IMG/VR virus record: IMGVR_UViG_3300030616_000045
Location: 1-43,122 of that record
DNA length: 43,122 nt
Direction: 5' to 3' (one strand)
DNA from: a virus
This document shows, in pieces, positions 5,519 to 12,621 of the stretch. Position numbers and translations under genes: made by a program. Below the pieces are notes generated by a model. That model ran no database searches, had not been told where the DNA came from, and saw only the letters and a list, made by a program, of their open reading frames with translations. The stretch's first letter is position 1; each line of letters starts with the position of its first letter.

Positions 5519-7287
5519 GTATTTTTGCCGACTTGGCGAGTGCGGGACTCTCCGTTATTCCGGTTAAGTCCGACAAGCGCCCGCTTGTGCCGTGGGCTGA
5601 ATACCAGACCCGCATACCCACACCGGAAGAATTTGCCAAGTGGAAACCCCCCATAGCCATCATTTGCGGGCAGGTATCGGGTGGTTTACAGTGCGTTGAC
5701 TTCGATGATGGGGGCAGTGCGTTCAAGGAATGGGGCAGCCTGGTCAAGCAATACACTCCGCACCTGACCGACAGGCTTGTGGTTCAAAAAACGCCCAGCG
5801 GTGGGTTCCATGTACTCTATCGCTGCCCCGAAAACTGCATTGAAAACAGAAAACTGGCCCAAAAGGGGACAAAGAACAAACCAACGGTACTCATAGAAAC
5901 ACGGGGAGAGGGCGGATACTTCCTTTGCAACCCCTCGCCGGGATACAAAATACTGCGCGGCAAACTGACAGAAATACCAACAATCAGTCTGGAAGACGCC
6001 AATAATCTCATGGCGTTCGCTGCATATTTCGACAAAACAGAAGATCTAAAAACATTTCAGGCACCAGAAACAGTATCAATTAGCCGCAATGGCCTCTCCC
6101 CGCTTGATGATTATGACCAGAAGAACAACCCCGTTGACCTTTTGCTCAGTCATGGTTGGACTGTTGCCCACCAGAACGGCGACAAGGTGGCCCTGTGCCG
6201 CCCCGACAAGAGCGGTGGAATCAGCGCAACGTGGAACCACGTACCCGACAGACTCTACGTGTTCACCACATCCACACAATTCACCGCCAACACGATATAC
6301 AAGGCCTCGGCTGTATACGCAATTCTCAACCACAACGGCGATTTTGTGGCAGCAGCCAAGCAGCTAAGGCGCGATGGGTACGGTGACGATCAGCCAGAGC
6401 TCAAAAATGTTGACTATGACATGTTCCCATCGACCACCACAGTCAAGGCATCCGACTTCAGAGAAAGCATATATAAATTCTATGACGGCACACGGGAGTC
6501 TGGAAAGCGCCTTATGCTCCCGCGATTTGATGAATGCCTGAGACTCGAAAAGGGGTATCTAACCATCGTGACCGGTGTGCCAACGCATGGCAAGAGCGAA
6601 TTTGTGGACTTTTTATCAATTTTGTTGGCCAAACGCTTTGGGTGGCGCTTTGTTGTGTTTTCGCCAGAAAACTACCCGGTTGAGATACACTTCAACAAAC
6701 TGGCCGAGAAATACTGTGCCAAAAACATGTGGGAAGCCCAGAGAAGCGAAGTAGACAGGGCAATAGAGTTCATAGACGCACATTTCGACTTTGTTGATGC
6801 AACGGAAGAAGATTTGTGCCTTGACACCATCCTGTCCTCCTGCATGTCTGTACAGCACGAAGTTGATTGCCTGATAATAGACCCGTGGAACGAGATAGAA
6901 ATGCAGAAGCCGCGAGACATGAACGACAGCGAGTATACCGGGGTTTGCTTGCGCAAACTGAGGAAATTCGCCAGAAAACACGGCGTATGTGTGATACTTG
7001 TAGCTCACCCAGCGAAGATGCATCGCCACAAAGATAGCGGGAAGTATCCAATTCCGGGGCTTTATGACATCAGCGGGTCAGCAAATTTCTACAACAAGGC
7101 AGATAACGGGATTGTGGTGTACAGAAATTTTGATGACAATACCGTCGAGGTTCACATCAAAAAGGTCAAATACAAGAACTATGGACAGGTTGGAATGGTC
7201 AAGTTCAACTACGATGTAAACACGGGGCTTTATTTTGAGACAGACGAAGACACGTCGCTTGGCAGAAACTACAACCCAGACGATTAG
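5515..7287 (+). CDS. Primase-helicase fusion: AEP-type prim-pol plus RecA/DnaB-type ATPase (590 aa)
   Basis: GTG start at 5515 overlaps the previous stop. Residues 1-150 match the bifunctional primase/polymerase (archaeo-eukaryotic primase) family: GLSVIPV, KRPLVPW, the metal-binding VDFDD at 61-65, SGGFHVLYR at 95-103 and ETRGEGGYFLCNPS at 128-141. Residues 340-560 form a RecA-fold ATPase: Walker A GVPTHGKS (354-361), SPENYP, Walker B CLIIDPW (452-458) and VILVAHPAK (493-501), as in DnaB or T7 gp4-type helicases. Expected job: unwinding and priming at the fork. No DNA polymerase gene is visible in the window, so host polymerase or a gene beyond the edges must supply synthesis. Confidence 0.85.
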   Translation: MSIFADLASAGLSVIPVKSDKRPLVPWAEYQTRIPTPEEFAKWKPPIAIICGQVSGGLQCVDFDDGGSAFKEWGSLVKQYTPHLTDRLVVQKTPSGGFHVLYRCPENCIENRKLAQKGTKNKPTVLIETRGEGGYFLCNPSPGYKILRGKLTEIPTISLEDANNLMAFAAYFDKTEDLKTFQAPETVSISRNGLSPLDDYDQKNNPVDLLLSHGWTVAHQNGDKVALCRPDKSGGISATWNHVPDRLYVFTTSTQFTANTIYKASAVYAILNHNGDFVAAAKQLRRDGYGDDQPELKNVDYDMFPSTTTVKASDFRESIYKFYDGTRESGKRLMLPRFDECLRLEKGYLTIVTGVPTHGKSEFVDFLSILLAKRFGWRFVVFSPENYPVEIHFNKLAEKYCAKNMWEAQRSEVDRAIEFIDAHFDFVDATEEDLCLDTILSSCMSVQHEVDCLIIDPWNEIEMQKPRDMNDSEYTGVCLRKLRKFARKHGVCVILVAHPAKMHRHKDSGKYPIPGLYDISGSANFYNKADNGIVVYRNFDDNTVEVHIKKVKYKNYGQVGMVKFNYDVNTGLYFETDEDTSLGRNYNPDD

Positions 7288-7364
7288 CAAACTGTGGGTG
7301 TTGCTGACATGCGATCCGTATACAGGGTGCGTGTGCGCTGCAAAGTGGATACTACATCTTGTGG

Positions 7365-7393
7365 TTGCGCGGCGCAACAACAACAAGTAGATT
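7365..7393 (+). promoter_or_regulatory. Promoter of the recombination operon
   Basis: TTGCGC (7365-7370), 17 bases, TAGATT (7388-7393). The -35 box lies within the palindrome GTTGCG-CGG-CGCAAC (7364-7378) and is preceded by ACATCTTGTGG, shared with the other operator-bearing promoters. The 21-base repeat (7406-7426) follows just downstream of the expected start. Confidence 0.6.
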
Positions 7394-7405
7394 GGGTAAG
7401 AAGTA

Positions 7406-7426
7406 GATCATAGCACTAGTTGTGCG
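7406..7426 (+). repeat. Second copy of the 21-base GATCATAGCACTAG... repeat
   Basis: Identical to 4458-4478. It contains the small inverted repeat GCAC-5-GTGC and lies in the 5' leader of the recombinase gene. Position and perfect conservation suggest a binding site. Confidence 0.6.
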
Positions 7427-7455
7427 CACCACCGAACAACCATAGAAGGGGATAA

Positions 7456-7992
7456 GTGACAGAATCAATTGCATCGGCTCTTGCGGCACCGTTTGAGGTG
7501 GACAATGTGCGCTGGAGAATCGGCGGCGGGCCATACTGGAGCGACAATCGGCCCACCTGTATGCTGCTGGCGTACATAGATGCACGGGATGTCATGGAGC
7601 GCCTTGACCGTATTGTGGGAGCGTTTAGCTGGCAGACCAAGATGGAAGCCTGCCCAAATGGTATTTTGTGCTCGTTGGGAATACGAATATACACTAACAA
7701 GGAAGAATCAGAATCCGCATGGATCTGGAAGACCGACGGGGCGCAGTACACCACGATTGAGGCGTTCAAGGGGGGCTGTTCTGAGGCGCTGCGGCGAGCT
7801 GCTGTACACCACGGCATTGGGCGCTACCTGTATGCGCTCGGAGACATTGACGGTTTTGGGTACGTGCGCGGCGTGAAACAGCGGCGTGTCGGTGTGCCAA
7901 AGACGAAGGATGACAATGGTGAGTGGTGGTATTTCCCGCCGGACACCCTGATAGACCAAGCAAAACACATTCTCGTGGGAGGTAACGAGTGA
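7456..7992 (+). CDS. Rad52-type single-strand annealing protein (178 aa)
   Basis: GTG start at 7456 with AAGGGGAT before it. The sequence follows the Rad52/22 (DdrA-like) pattern: VRWRIG at 17-22, AYIDARDVMERLDRIVGAFSW at 39-59, and the signature DGAQYTTIEAFKGGCSEALR with RAAVHHGIGRYLY at about 94-126. The C-terminus gives WWYFPPD. Such proteins anneal complementary strands during phage recombination and replication. The GTGA overlap with the DUF736-like gene suggests joint expression and function. Confidence 0.8.
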   Translation: MTESIASALAAPFEVDNVRWRIGGGPYWSDNRPTCMLLAYIDARDVMERLDRIVGAFSWQTKMEACPNGILCSLGIRIYTNKEESESAWIWKTDGAQYTTIEAFKGGCSEALRRAAVHHGIGRYLYALGDIDGFGYVRGVKQRRVGVPKTKDDNGEWWYFPPDTLIDQAKHILVGGNE

Positions 7993-8219
7993 ACAAGCAG
8001 AAGGATAACTCAGGCATCATGTTCCGCAATGCCGACAAGAAGACTGAGAACCAGCCCGACGGTAAGGGCAGAATCAACGTCGGCGGCACCGAATACTGGC
8101 TCTCCGGCTGGAAGAAAACCGGGAAGGGTGGCCCGTATTGGAGTTTTGCTGTCGGTGACCCCGTGGAGTCTCAGGATAAGCCCGGTGCGGGGGCCGAGAA
8201 TAGCTGGGAGGGGTGGTAG
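7989..8219 (+). CDS. DUF736-like protein (76 aa), possible ssDNA-binding partner
   Basis: GTG start overlapping the previous stop. The sequence matches the DUF736 pattern: SGIMFRNADKKTENQPDGKG, then YWLSGWKKTGKGGPYWSFAV. The end is polar and finishes with an acidic-aromatic tip (ENSWEGW), as in many single-strand-binding proteins that recruit partners by the C-terminus. That likeness is inference. Placement next to the annealing protein supports a DNA-metabolism role. Confidence 0.6.
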   Translation: MNKQKDNSGIMFRNADKKTENQPDGKGRINVGGTEYWLSGWKKTGKGGPYWSFAVGDPVESQDKPGAGAENSWEGW

Positions 8220-8582
8220 GTGATAACCTTTGAGGCATCAATCCCCACGATACAGCGGGGGTTACAGATTTCCGGTGGGGACGGGGCACGGGTCATCTTC
8301 GACATCCCCGAGTCCTCATTGGCGCAGGCGCTGTATCTGGTGCAGGTTCGGGGCCAACCCCTGAAGGTGTCCGTGGAGGCTACACAGCGTAGCGCTCACC
8401 ACGAAGTGGTGCCAGATGTACCCAAACGCCCCGGAGATCGCCAATCCATGTCCCAAAAACTCCGTTCTGAACTATGGTGCGAATTTCTTGCATTAGGCGG
8501 GGAAGGTGAGGAGAATTTCAGAGAGCATTACCGCCAAAGGATGGAAAAAATCATATCAATGGTCAACAGTGGCGAACTGTAG
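8220..8582 (+). CDS. Unknown protein in the recombination operon (120 aa)
   Basis: GTG start directly after the previous TAG. N-terminal 55 residues look beta-rich (MITFEASIPTIQRGLQISG, ARVIFDIPESSLAQALYL, PLKVSVE), followed by a basic linker and a helical tail (LRSELWCEFLALGG, YRQRMEKIISM). No family recognised. A copy of the dispersed element GAGCGCTACGCTGTGTAGC lies inverted within the gene (8379-8397), at the boundary between the two parts. Confidence 0.6.
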   Translation: MITFEASIPTIQRGLQISGGDGARVIFDIPESSLAQALYLVQVRGQPLKVSVEATQRSAHHEVVPDVPKRPGDRQSMSQKLRSELWCEFLALGGEGEENFREHYRQRMEKIISMVNSGEL

Positions 8583-8685
8583 GCAGCAACTACGTTGCTG
8601 GGCGCTGCGCTGTGCAGAATTGTCGAGACCGCCACCGGGGGGGAAGAGAACGCATGAGCGGGCCGAACCACGAAAAGGCAGCGCA
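8583..8685. repeat. Convergent intergenic region with AGCAAC/GTTGCT palindrome
   Basis: AGCAAC-TAC-GTTGCT (8585-8599) followed by GGGCGCTGCGCTG is a member of the dispersed GTTGC/GCAAC family. It lies directly after the plus-strand stop and before the end of the minus-strand nuclease gene. A seven-G run is at 8637-8643. No T-tract follows the palindrome, so termination is doubtful. Nothing else was seen here. Confidence 0.5.
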
Positions 8686-9318
8686 CTAATACAAATTCAG
8701 CTTGCGGTGAAAGGGAATACGAACGCGTTTTTTCCCACCGGAAATCTTTTGAAGGCGAGGGTGCCTTTTCTTTGCTGGCAGGACATGCTCTGGGGCATAG
8801 TTTGGTCGAATACTTTCGGAATGTAGAGAGTTAATAAATTGTTTCAAGAGGCTCACGCCATGATGTTCCGACAAGCGCGTTGCGTCTATGCCAATACCCA
8901 TGTTTCGATGGCGCGTTTTCCAAGTCCCAAGCCGAGGAAGGACGCGCCGAAGCCAATTAATGTCTTCTTGGTGGCCGTTGCGAACACGCAGGGTAATAAT
9001 GGCATATCGCCTAAAAAATGCCTCGTCTCTCAGATAATCTTTAATGGGGTCGTGCGTGGCCCCATCAACCTCAACAACACATCCGTATTTGTGTGACCAA
9101 AAATCAAAGATGCGAAATGCCAACCACTTTTGCCATCCAAACTTCATATGACAAAATTCGGTCTTCAACACAGAATACACACGTAATTCATGGGGATTTT
9201 TTTTGGCAAGCTTAATATTATCACGCACATATCCAAGCATTTTTTCCCTGTCTCGACCCTTGGGCCAAGGCACATACCACAGTTTTGAACACGATTTCCA
9301 TTCTTTTGTGTGTTTCAT
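8686..9318 (-). CDS. DUF559-type endonuclease-like protein (210 aa)
   Basis: ATG 9318 is chosen because AGGAG lies nine bases upstream; the frame extends to 9378, across the promoter. Residues 43-115 match the DUF559/VSR-like PD-(D/E)xK nuclease fold: PHELRVYSVL, FRIFDFW (71-74), CGCVVEVDGATH at about 79-89, YLRDEAFFRRY, ITLRVRN. The C-terminal 90 residues are basic (KKRHPRLQKISGGKKRVR) and probably DNA-binding. It is the only minus-strand gene in the early region and has its own promoter, suggesting an independently acquired gene, perhaps a homing-type or DNA-repair nuclease. Confidence 0.65.
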   Translation of the reverse strand: MKHTKEWKSCSKLWYVPWPKGRDREKMLGYVRDNIKLAKKNPHELRVYSVLKTEFCHMKFGWQKWLAFRIFDFWSHKYGCVVEVDGATHDPIKDYLRDEAFFRRYAIITLRVRNGHQEDINWLRRVLPRLGTWKTRHRNMGIGIDATRLSEHHGVSLLKQFINSLHSESIRPNYAPEHVLPAKKRHPRLQKISGGKKRVRIPFHRKLNLY

Positions 9319-9320
9319 GG

Positions 9321-9349
9321 TTGACATCTCCTGTGGAATGTGGTATCTT
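9321..9349 (+). promoter_or_regulatory. Consensus promoter for the ribbon-helix-helix gene
   Basis: TTGACA (9321-9326), 17 bases, TATCTT (9344-9349), the best -35 match in the window. It is immediately adjacent to the opposite-facing promoter 9350-9378. Confidence 0.65.
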
Positions 9350-9378
9350 AATATACAAAAGATGTCGCACATTTGCAA
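9350..9378 (-). promoter_or_regulatory. Opposing promoter for the DUF559-type nuclease gene
   Basis: On the minus strand, TTGCAA (9373-9378), 17 bases, TATATT (9350-9355). The two promoters abut at their -10 boxes and fire away from one another, so one bound regulator could control both. Confidence 0.6.
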
Positions 9379-9385
9379 GGAGAAA

Positions 9386-9610
9386 ATGATGAAAATGCTT
9401 ACTCTGAGAATGCCAGACGAACTACACGCACGGTTAAAAAGGATTAGAAAAGAGGGGTTTAAGATTGGCGGCTACGTTGTCAGCCTGATCGAAGAAAATC
9501 TGCCTACCAAAGAGCGCGAAATAGAAGCGATGAAGCGCCTAGATGAGCACTTAAACAACGAAGCGCGGCGGTTTTGGCAAAAAGAAAGACAGGCAGCAAA
9601 TGCTGACTAA
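9386..9610 (+). CDS. Ribbon-helix-helix-like small DNA-binding protein (74 aa)
   Basis: Starts at ATG 9386 or at the adjacent ATG 9389, which is better spaced from AAGGAG (9378-9383). Residues 4-40 fit the ribbon-helix-helix pattern: beta strand MLTLRMPDEL, helix HARLKRIRKEG, then GGYVVSLIEENL. The C-terminal part is a charged helix. Such proteins are dimeric repressors; here it could autoregulate the divergent promoters at 9321-9378. The end overlaps the VRR-NUC gene by 11 bases. Confidence 0.6.
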   Translation: MMKMLTLRMPDELHARLKRIRKEGFKIGGYVVSLIEENLPTKEREIEAMKRLDEHLNNEARRFWQKERQAANAD

Positions 9611-10016
9611 GCGCCAGCAGGCAGGCCGCTACGCCCGCAAATCCACCCGCAAGGTGAAAATGCCCGAGGCGGCATTGCAGAAATTCACCGACGATTACCT
9701 TGCTGCCAAGGGGCTTTCGTATATACGCCTCCCAGACCGTCTCTGGGGCGTCCTACACCGTGCCCTGTCCAAGACATACCCCGGAGTGCTGTGGGGGCTC
9801 AGAAAGGCTCTGGGGGGCCTTCCTGACTGTACCGTGCTTATACCCATCAACGACAGGCACAGCTTGGCCCTTAGTCTTGAGCTAAAAACCAAGACTGGCC
9901 TCCACGGGCAGCAGAAGGTACAGGCACGGGAGCTACCGTGGCAGATTGCACAAACCCCTGAAGATGTGCAGCAAATCATCGACAGGTTCATCGAAGACGC
10001 GGAGGACATGAAATGA
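9600..10016 (+). CDS. VRR-NUC domain nuclease (138 aa)
   Basis: Residues 22-130 show the VRR-NUC pattern: PEAALQKFTDDYLAAKG, a glycine-rich central part (GVLWGLRKALGGLPDCTVLI) with PD at 75-76, and LELKTKTGLHGQQ at about 93-105 with the catalytic E94 and K96, then QARELPWQI. The family includes structure-specific nucleases and Holliday-junction resolvase-like enzymes of phages. Expected role: resolving branched DNA before packaging, working with the Rad52-type protein. ATGA overlap with the next gene. Confidence 0.8.
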   Translation: MLTKRQQAGRYARKSTRKVKMPEAALQKFTDDYLAAKGLSYIRLPDRLWGVLHRALSKTYPGVLWGLRKALGGLPDCTVLIPINDRHSLALSLELKTKTGLHGQQKVQARELPWQIAQTPEDVQQIIDRFIEDAEDMK

Positions 10017-10270
10017 TGGTTGGCATTGTTGGCTATGGGGATGTGGGCAAGGAAATGGCGGCCTTTTTCAACGACAAGTACGAGGTGGTCGTATATGACC
10101 CCAAGCGCGACGAAAGTACCGATTTTTCCATCAACAACGGCAATCACCTCTACGTGGGTGTCCCAAAAGAAGAAATCAACAAGTGCGACCTTGCCGTAAT
10201 CTGTGTCCCTGAAGACATAGATTGGCTGAAAACACCGCTTGTGCTCGTCGCAGCAGAAGGAGTTTCATAA
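10013..10270 (+). CDS. Short Rossmann-fold NAD-binding-like protein (85 aa)
   Basis: An 85-residue protein with a dinucleotide-binding start (VGIVGYGDVGKEMAAFF), acidic end of strand 2 (VVVYDPKRDE) and LAVICVPED (residues about 59-67), as in the N-terminal domain of UDP-glucose/GDP-mannose dehydrogenases or of prephenate dehydrogenases. Only the nucleotide-binding half is present, and no catalytic domain follows. It may bind NAD without catalysis or be a remnant. ATGA-coupled to the nuclease gene. Confidence 0.6.
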   Translation: MMVGIVGYGDVGKEMAAFFNDKYEVVVYDPKRDESTDFSINNGNHLYVGVPKEEINKCDLAVICVPEDIDWLKTPLVLVAAEGVS

Positions 10271-10573
10271 ATGAGTACATTTTACAAGCTCGGAGTTTAC
10301 GGCGAACTGACCACAGAGACTGCCGAGGGGTTGCGGCTGGTCGAGAAGTGGTATCACGCCTACGATAATGACCTGTTCATCACTTCAGTCCGCGAGGGAA
10401 CCCACGGAATTGGCAGCCTGCACCCATCAGGAAGGGCATTCGACATCCGCTGGCCCAAAATTGACCACATGGACAGGGCTGAAGTTATCCAAAGACTGGG
10501 CAACAAATTGGGCACCGACTTTGACGTGGTGCCCGAAGGAAACCATATCCACATAGAACTCGACAAGGACTAG
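10271..10573 (+). CDS. M15-type peptidase, probable endolysin (100 aa)
   Basis: A 100-residue protein with the metal-site pattern of D-Ala-D-Ala peptidases of family M15: TSVREGTHGIGSLHPSGRAFD, giving H51-x6-D58, and HIH at 92-94. AAGGAG precedes the ATG. It is shorter than usual endolysins (about 130-150 residues) and has no binding domain, similar to compact peptidases of this clan. Expected action: cutting peptide cross-links of the cell wall at lysis. Its stop TAG overlaps the stop of the opposing DUF1353 gene in a shared CTAG. Confidence 0.7.
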   Translation: MSTFYKLGVYGELTTETAEGLRLVEKWYHAYDNDLFITSVREGTHGIGSLHPSGRAFDIRWPKIDHMDRAEVIQRLGNKLGTDFDVVPEGNHIHIELDKD

Positions 10574-10986
10574 GGAAATTCACACTCTCCGCGCCCATAG
10601 TACCTTCTCCCAAACAGGCGCAGAATCCGGTACATCAGCCGCCGCCTCCACAAGGACACCCCCAAGTCCTTCATGGCCGCCAGCATCACCTTGTCAGCCA
10701 GCTTGCGCCCGTTGGGGTCGCTGCCCATCACCCGAGTCACGTAACAAACGTCGTGAATGACAGCAGCAGGCCCGTAGTTAGCCTTTTTGCCATATCCTGT
10801 CGGCGGCCCAATCAGTCTCCAAGCAATACGCGGGATTGACGCGAAATCGGTCTTAAACCCGTCTCTGGGAATGATTCTCACGCCCCTGTAATTGTAGCCA
10901 AACTTCCCATCAGGATTCTGAACAGTCCACACCCGGCCATCACGGCCCGGCGGCTTCACATCGTAGTGTTCAGGGTAGCCAATCAT
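10570..10986 (-). CDS. DUF1353 family protein (138 aa)
   Basis: ATG 10986 is chosen for the ATGA overlap with the gene before; the frame is open further but in that gene's coding sequence. Residues 45-125 match DUF1353: GFKTDFASIPRIAWRLIGPP, then Y-GPAAVIHDVCY, RKLADKVMLAAMKDLGV and a basic C-terminus with MYRILRLFG. DUF1353 genes occur in phages near lysis or tail genes; the function is not established. It is the last gene of the late operon. Confidence 0.75.
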   Translation of the reverse strand: MIGYPEHYDVKPPGRDGRVWTVQNPDGKFGYNYRGVRIIPRDGFKTDFASIPRIAWRLIGPPTGYGKKANYGPAAVIHDVCYVTRVMGSDPNGRKLADKVMLAAMKDLGVSLWRRRLMYRILRLFGRRYYGRGECEFP

Positions 10987-11930
10987 ATGCCAATTCCTAT
11001 GCCAATGCTGCACTTTGACTGTTTGGGGGTGCTGGCGGTTGCGGGGGGAGCGGGAGCGACAAAATTCCACCCCGTGTTGTCGCCATTGTCTGTGTTCGTA
11101 CCGTCAGAGGCGTCAATAGCCGCACCCGAGTTGTTGCTGTCTGCCACCGCCATGTTGGATACGACCATACCAGCAGGGGCCGACATGTTCCAATCGAAGC
11201 CCGCGTTACCCTGTAGTGTCGCTCCGTCCCAGTCGCCCGCTGTGTATGATCCAATGGTCAGTACATTGGCACCACTCCAAATGGTGTACGTTTCTCCGGC
11301 AGACAATATCAGCCGCGCAACGGTCACCGACCCAGAAACGGTGATTGATGCAGTAGAAGACAATGTGAGCGAACCAGTGACGTTGCTACTGTTGAGGCTC
11401 ACGAACATACCAGAACAACTGATGTCACCATCCCACGTACACCCTGCGGCAGTAATAGACAAATTACCAGACGCGATAATGTCTTGCCCGTTTTGGTCCC
11501 ACGGAAATCCGGTCATGTTGCAAGTTGTCATGTTCAACGCATCTACTAATTGCATCGAACCACCAGCACCAGCCACACCAGTAATGGTGTGCCCGCCGTT
11601 GCCATTTGTTTCGATAGTCTGCGCCCCGACTGGCTTGAGGCGTAGTGTGGCGGCAGTATTCCAGCTCCACGTTACTCCGGTGCCCAAGTACACATCTCCG
11701 CCAACAACAAACACTTTGGCCGCCGCTGCTGAGACAGTGCCCGTGTATGTGTCTGCTACTGTCAAATCCCCGAGAATAGTCAAAAAGTCGGCTACGTCCA
11801 CGGTGCAGTTCTGCACGCTTGTGTTGTCGAACAGCACGTCCTCACCGGCCTGCGGGGCATGGCCGAGGCTCCAGTTGCCCCCTGCGCTCCAGTTGCCCGC
11901 TCCCGCTGCGCTCCATACATTGACTGCCAT
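10983..11930 (-). CDS. Beta-rich tail or fibre protein (315 aa)
   Basis: A 315-residue protein of low charge, rich in Gly, Thr, Ser, Ala and Trp (NVWSAAGAGNWSAGGNWS, GTVSAAAAKVFVVGG). Alternating short strands, for example GSLTLSSTASITVSGSVTVA, suggest a beta-solenoid or beta-sandwich surface protein. The tail ends GIGIGIGI. Its place after the fibre and glycosyltransferase genes supports a virion appendage role. Start ATG 11930 directly after the preceding stop (TAAATG). Confidence 0.55.
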   Translation of the reverse strand: MAVNVWSAAGAGNWSAGGNWSLGHAPQAGEDVLFDNTSVQNCTVDVADFLTILGDLTVADTYTGTVSAAAAKVFVVGGDVYLGTGVTWSWNTAATLRLKPVGAQTIETNGNGGHTITGVAGAGGSMQLVDALNMTTCNMTGFPWDQNGQDIIASGNLSITAAGCTWDGDISCSGMFVSLNSSNVTGSLTLSSTASITVSGSVTVARLILSAGETYTIWSGANVLTIGSYTAGDWDGATLQGNAGFDWNMSAPAGMVVSNMAVADSNNSGAAIDASDGTNTDNGDNTGWNFVAPAPPATASTPKQSKCSIGIGIGI

Positions 11931-12104
11931 TTATTTTGACTCCTTTTTCTGCAACACCTGCTCCAGTTCAACAATCTTCTGATTGCACTCCCGTATCATG
12001 TTTTGGGCTTGTGCAATGTTGCTCCTCAACTGCTCCCGTTTTTTGAAAACCTCACACTGCTCAATCAGTAGCTCTTCGCGGGTGCGGATGTCTTCTTCAG
12101 CCAC
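11931..12104 (-). CDS. Small coiled-coil protein (57 aa)
   Basis: GTG start at 12104, with a perfect AGGAGG seven bases upstream located inside the end of the glycosyltransferase gene; stop TAA at 11931-11933. All 57 residues are charged helix with heptads (REELLIEQCEVFKKREQL, NQKIVELEQVLQKKE). Function unknown; it may be a trimerisation or chaperone peptide for neighbouring fibres. Confidence 0.6.
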   Translation of the reverse strand: MAEEDIRTREELLIEQCEVFKKREQLRSNIAQAQNMIRECNQKIVELEQVLQKKESK

Positions 12105-12105
12105 A

Positions 12106-12621
12106 TTATCCTCCTATGTGTTCCAGTTTCACATCACAGTCCACATACACCTTAAACCCGTTGCGGCGAGCATTCATGCAAAACCCTATGTCCTCTGGCG
12201 TCTGATCGTCTCCCACAAACTCGTGCCGAAACCACGGCTTCGGACACGTATCAAAAACGCTCTGATGCACCAACAAAAAACCAGCCCCCACCCAATCAAC
12301 AGAATGAATGCCCGTGCTGTTCTGTGACACATGCCCCCTGTCGTTTACCGCAGCGCAATAGTGCTCCGCCCCCCTCTGTATGTAGGCACCACCGACTATT
12401 GACCGCTTCCTGTTGAGAAGCTGTCGTATGGCCCTCCGGGGATCGGCAGGCACAATGTCAGCATCCCAGAACAGATACCACTCTGCACCTCCAACCAGGT
12501 TATTCCTGTTCCTCCAGATGTGCGGCCCCGTACACGTTTCCCATCGCAACCCCGTTCGTTTCACCGCCCGTCGCATACGGGGGTGTGCCTTCTTGTACAG
12601 AGGTGTGCATATCTTAAGCAT
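12106..12621 (-). CDS. GT-A-type glycosyltransferase (171 aa)
   Basis: Start ATG 12621 lies eight bases inside the preceding fibre gene. Sequence features of a compact family-2-like transferase: N-terminal strand MLKICTPLY, the metal-binding WDADIV at 52-57, IVGGAY, DWVGAGFLLVHQSVF at 109-123 and the acidic acceptor-side EDIGFCMNARRNG at 143-155, ending with CDVKLEHIG. Short but complete in its motifs. Likely decorates fibre proteins or a surface glycan; the substrate cannot be told. Confidence 0.65.
   Translation of the reverse strand: MLKICTPLYKKAHPRMRRAVKRTGLRWETCTGPHIWRNRNNLVGGAEWYLFWDADIVPADPRRAIRQLLNRKRSIVGGAYIQRGAEHYCAAVNDRGHVSQNSTGIHSVDWVGAGFLLVHQSVFDTCPKPWFRHEFVGDDQTPEDIGFCMNARRNGFKVYVDCDVKLEHIGG

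Noticed and set aside
10966-11982. 338-codon plus-strand frame
   Set aside because: Antisense to the beta-rich tail gene; composition (Pro/Thr/Val/Ala) is a shadow of it.
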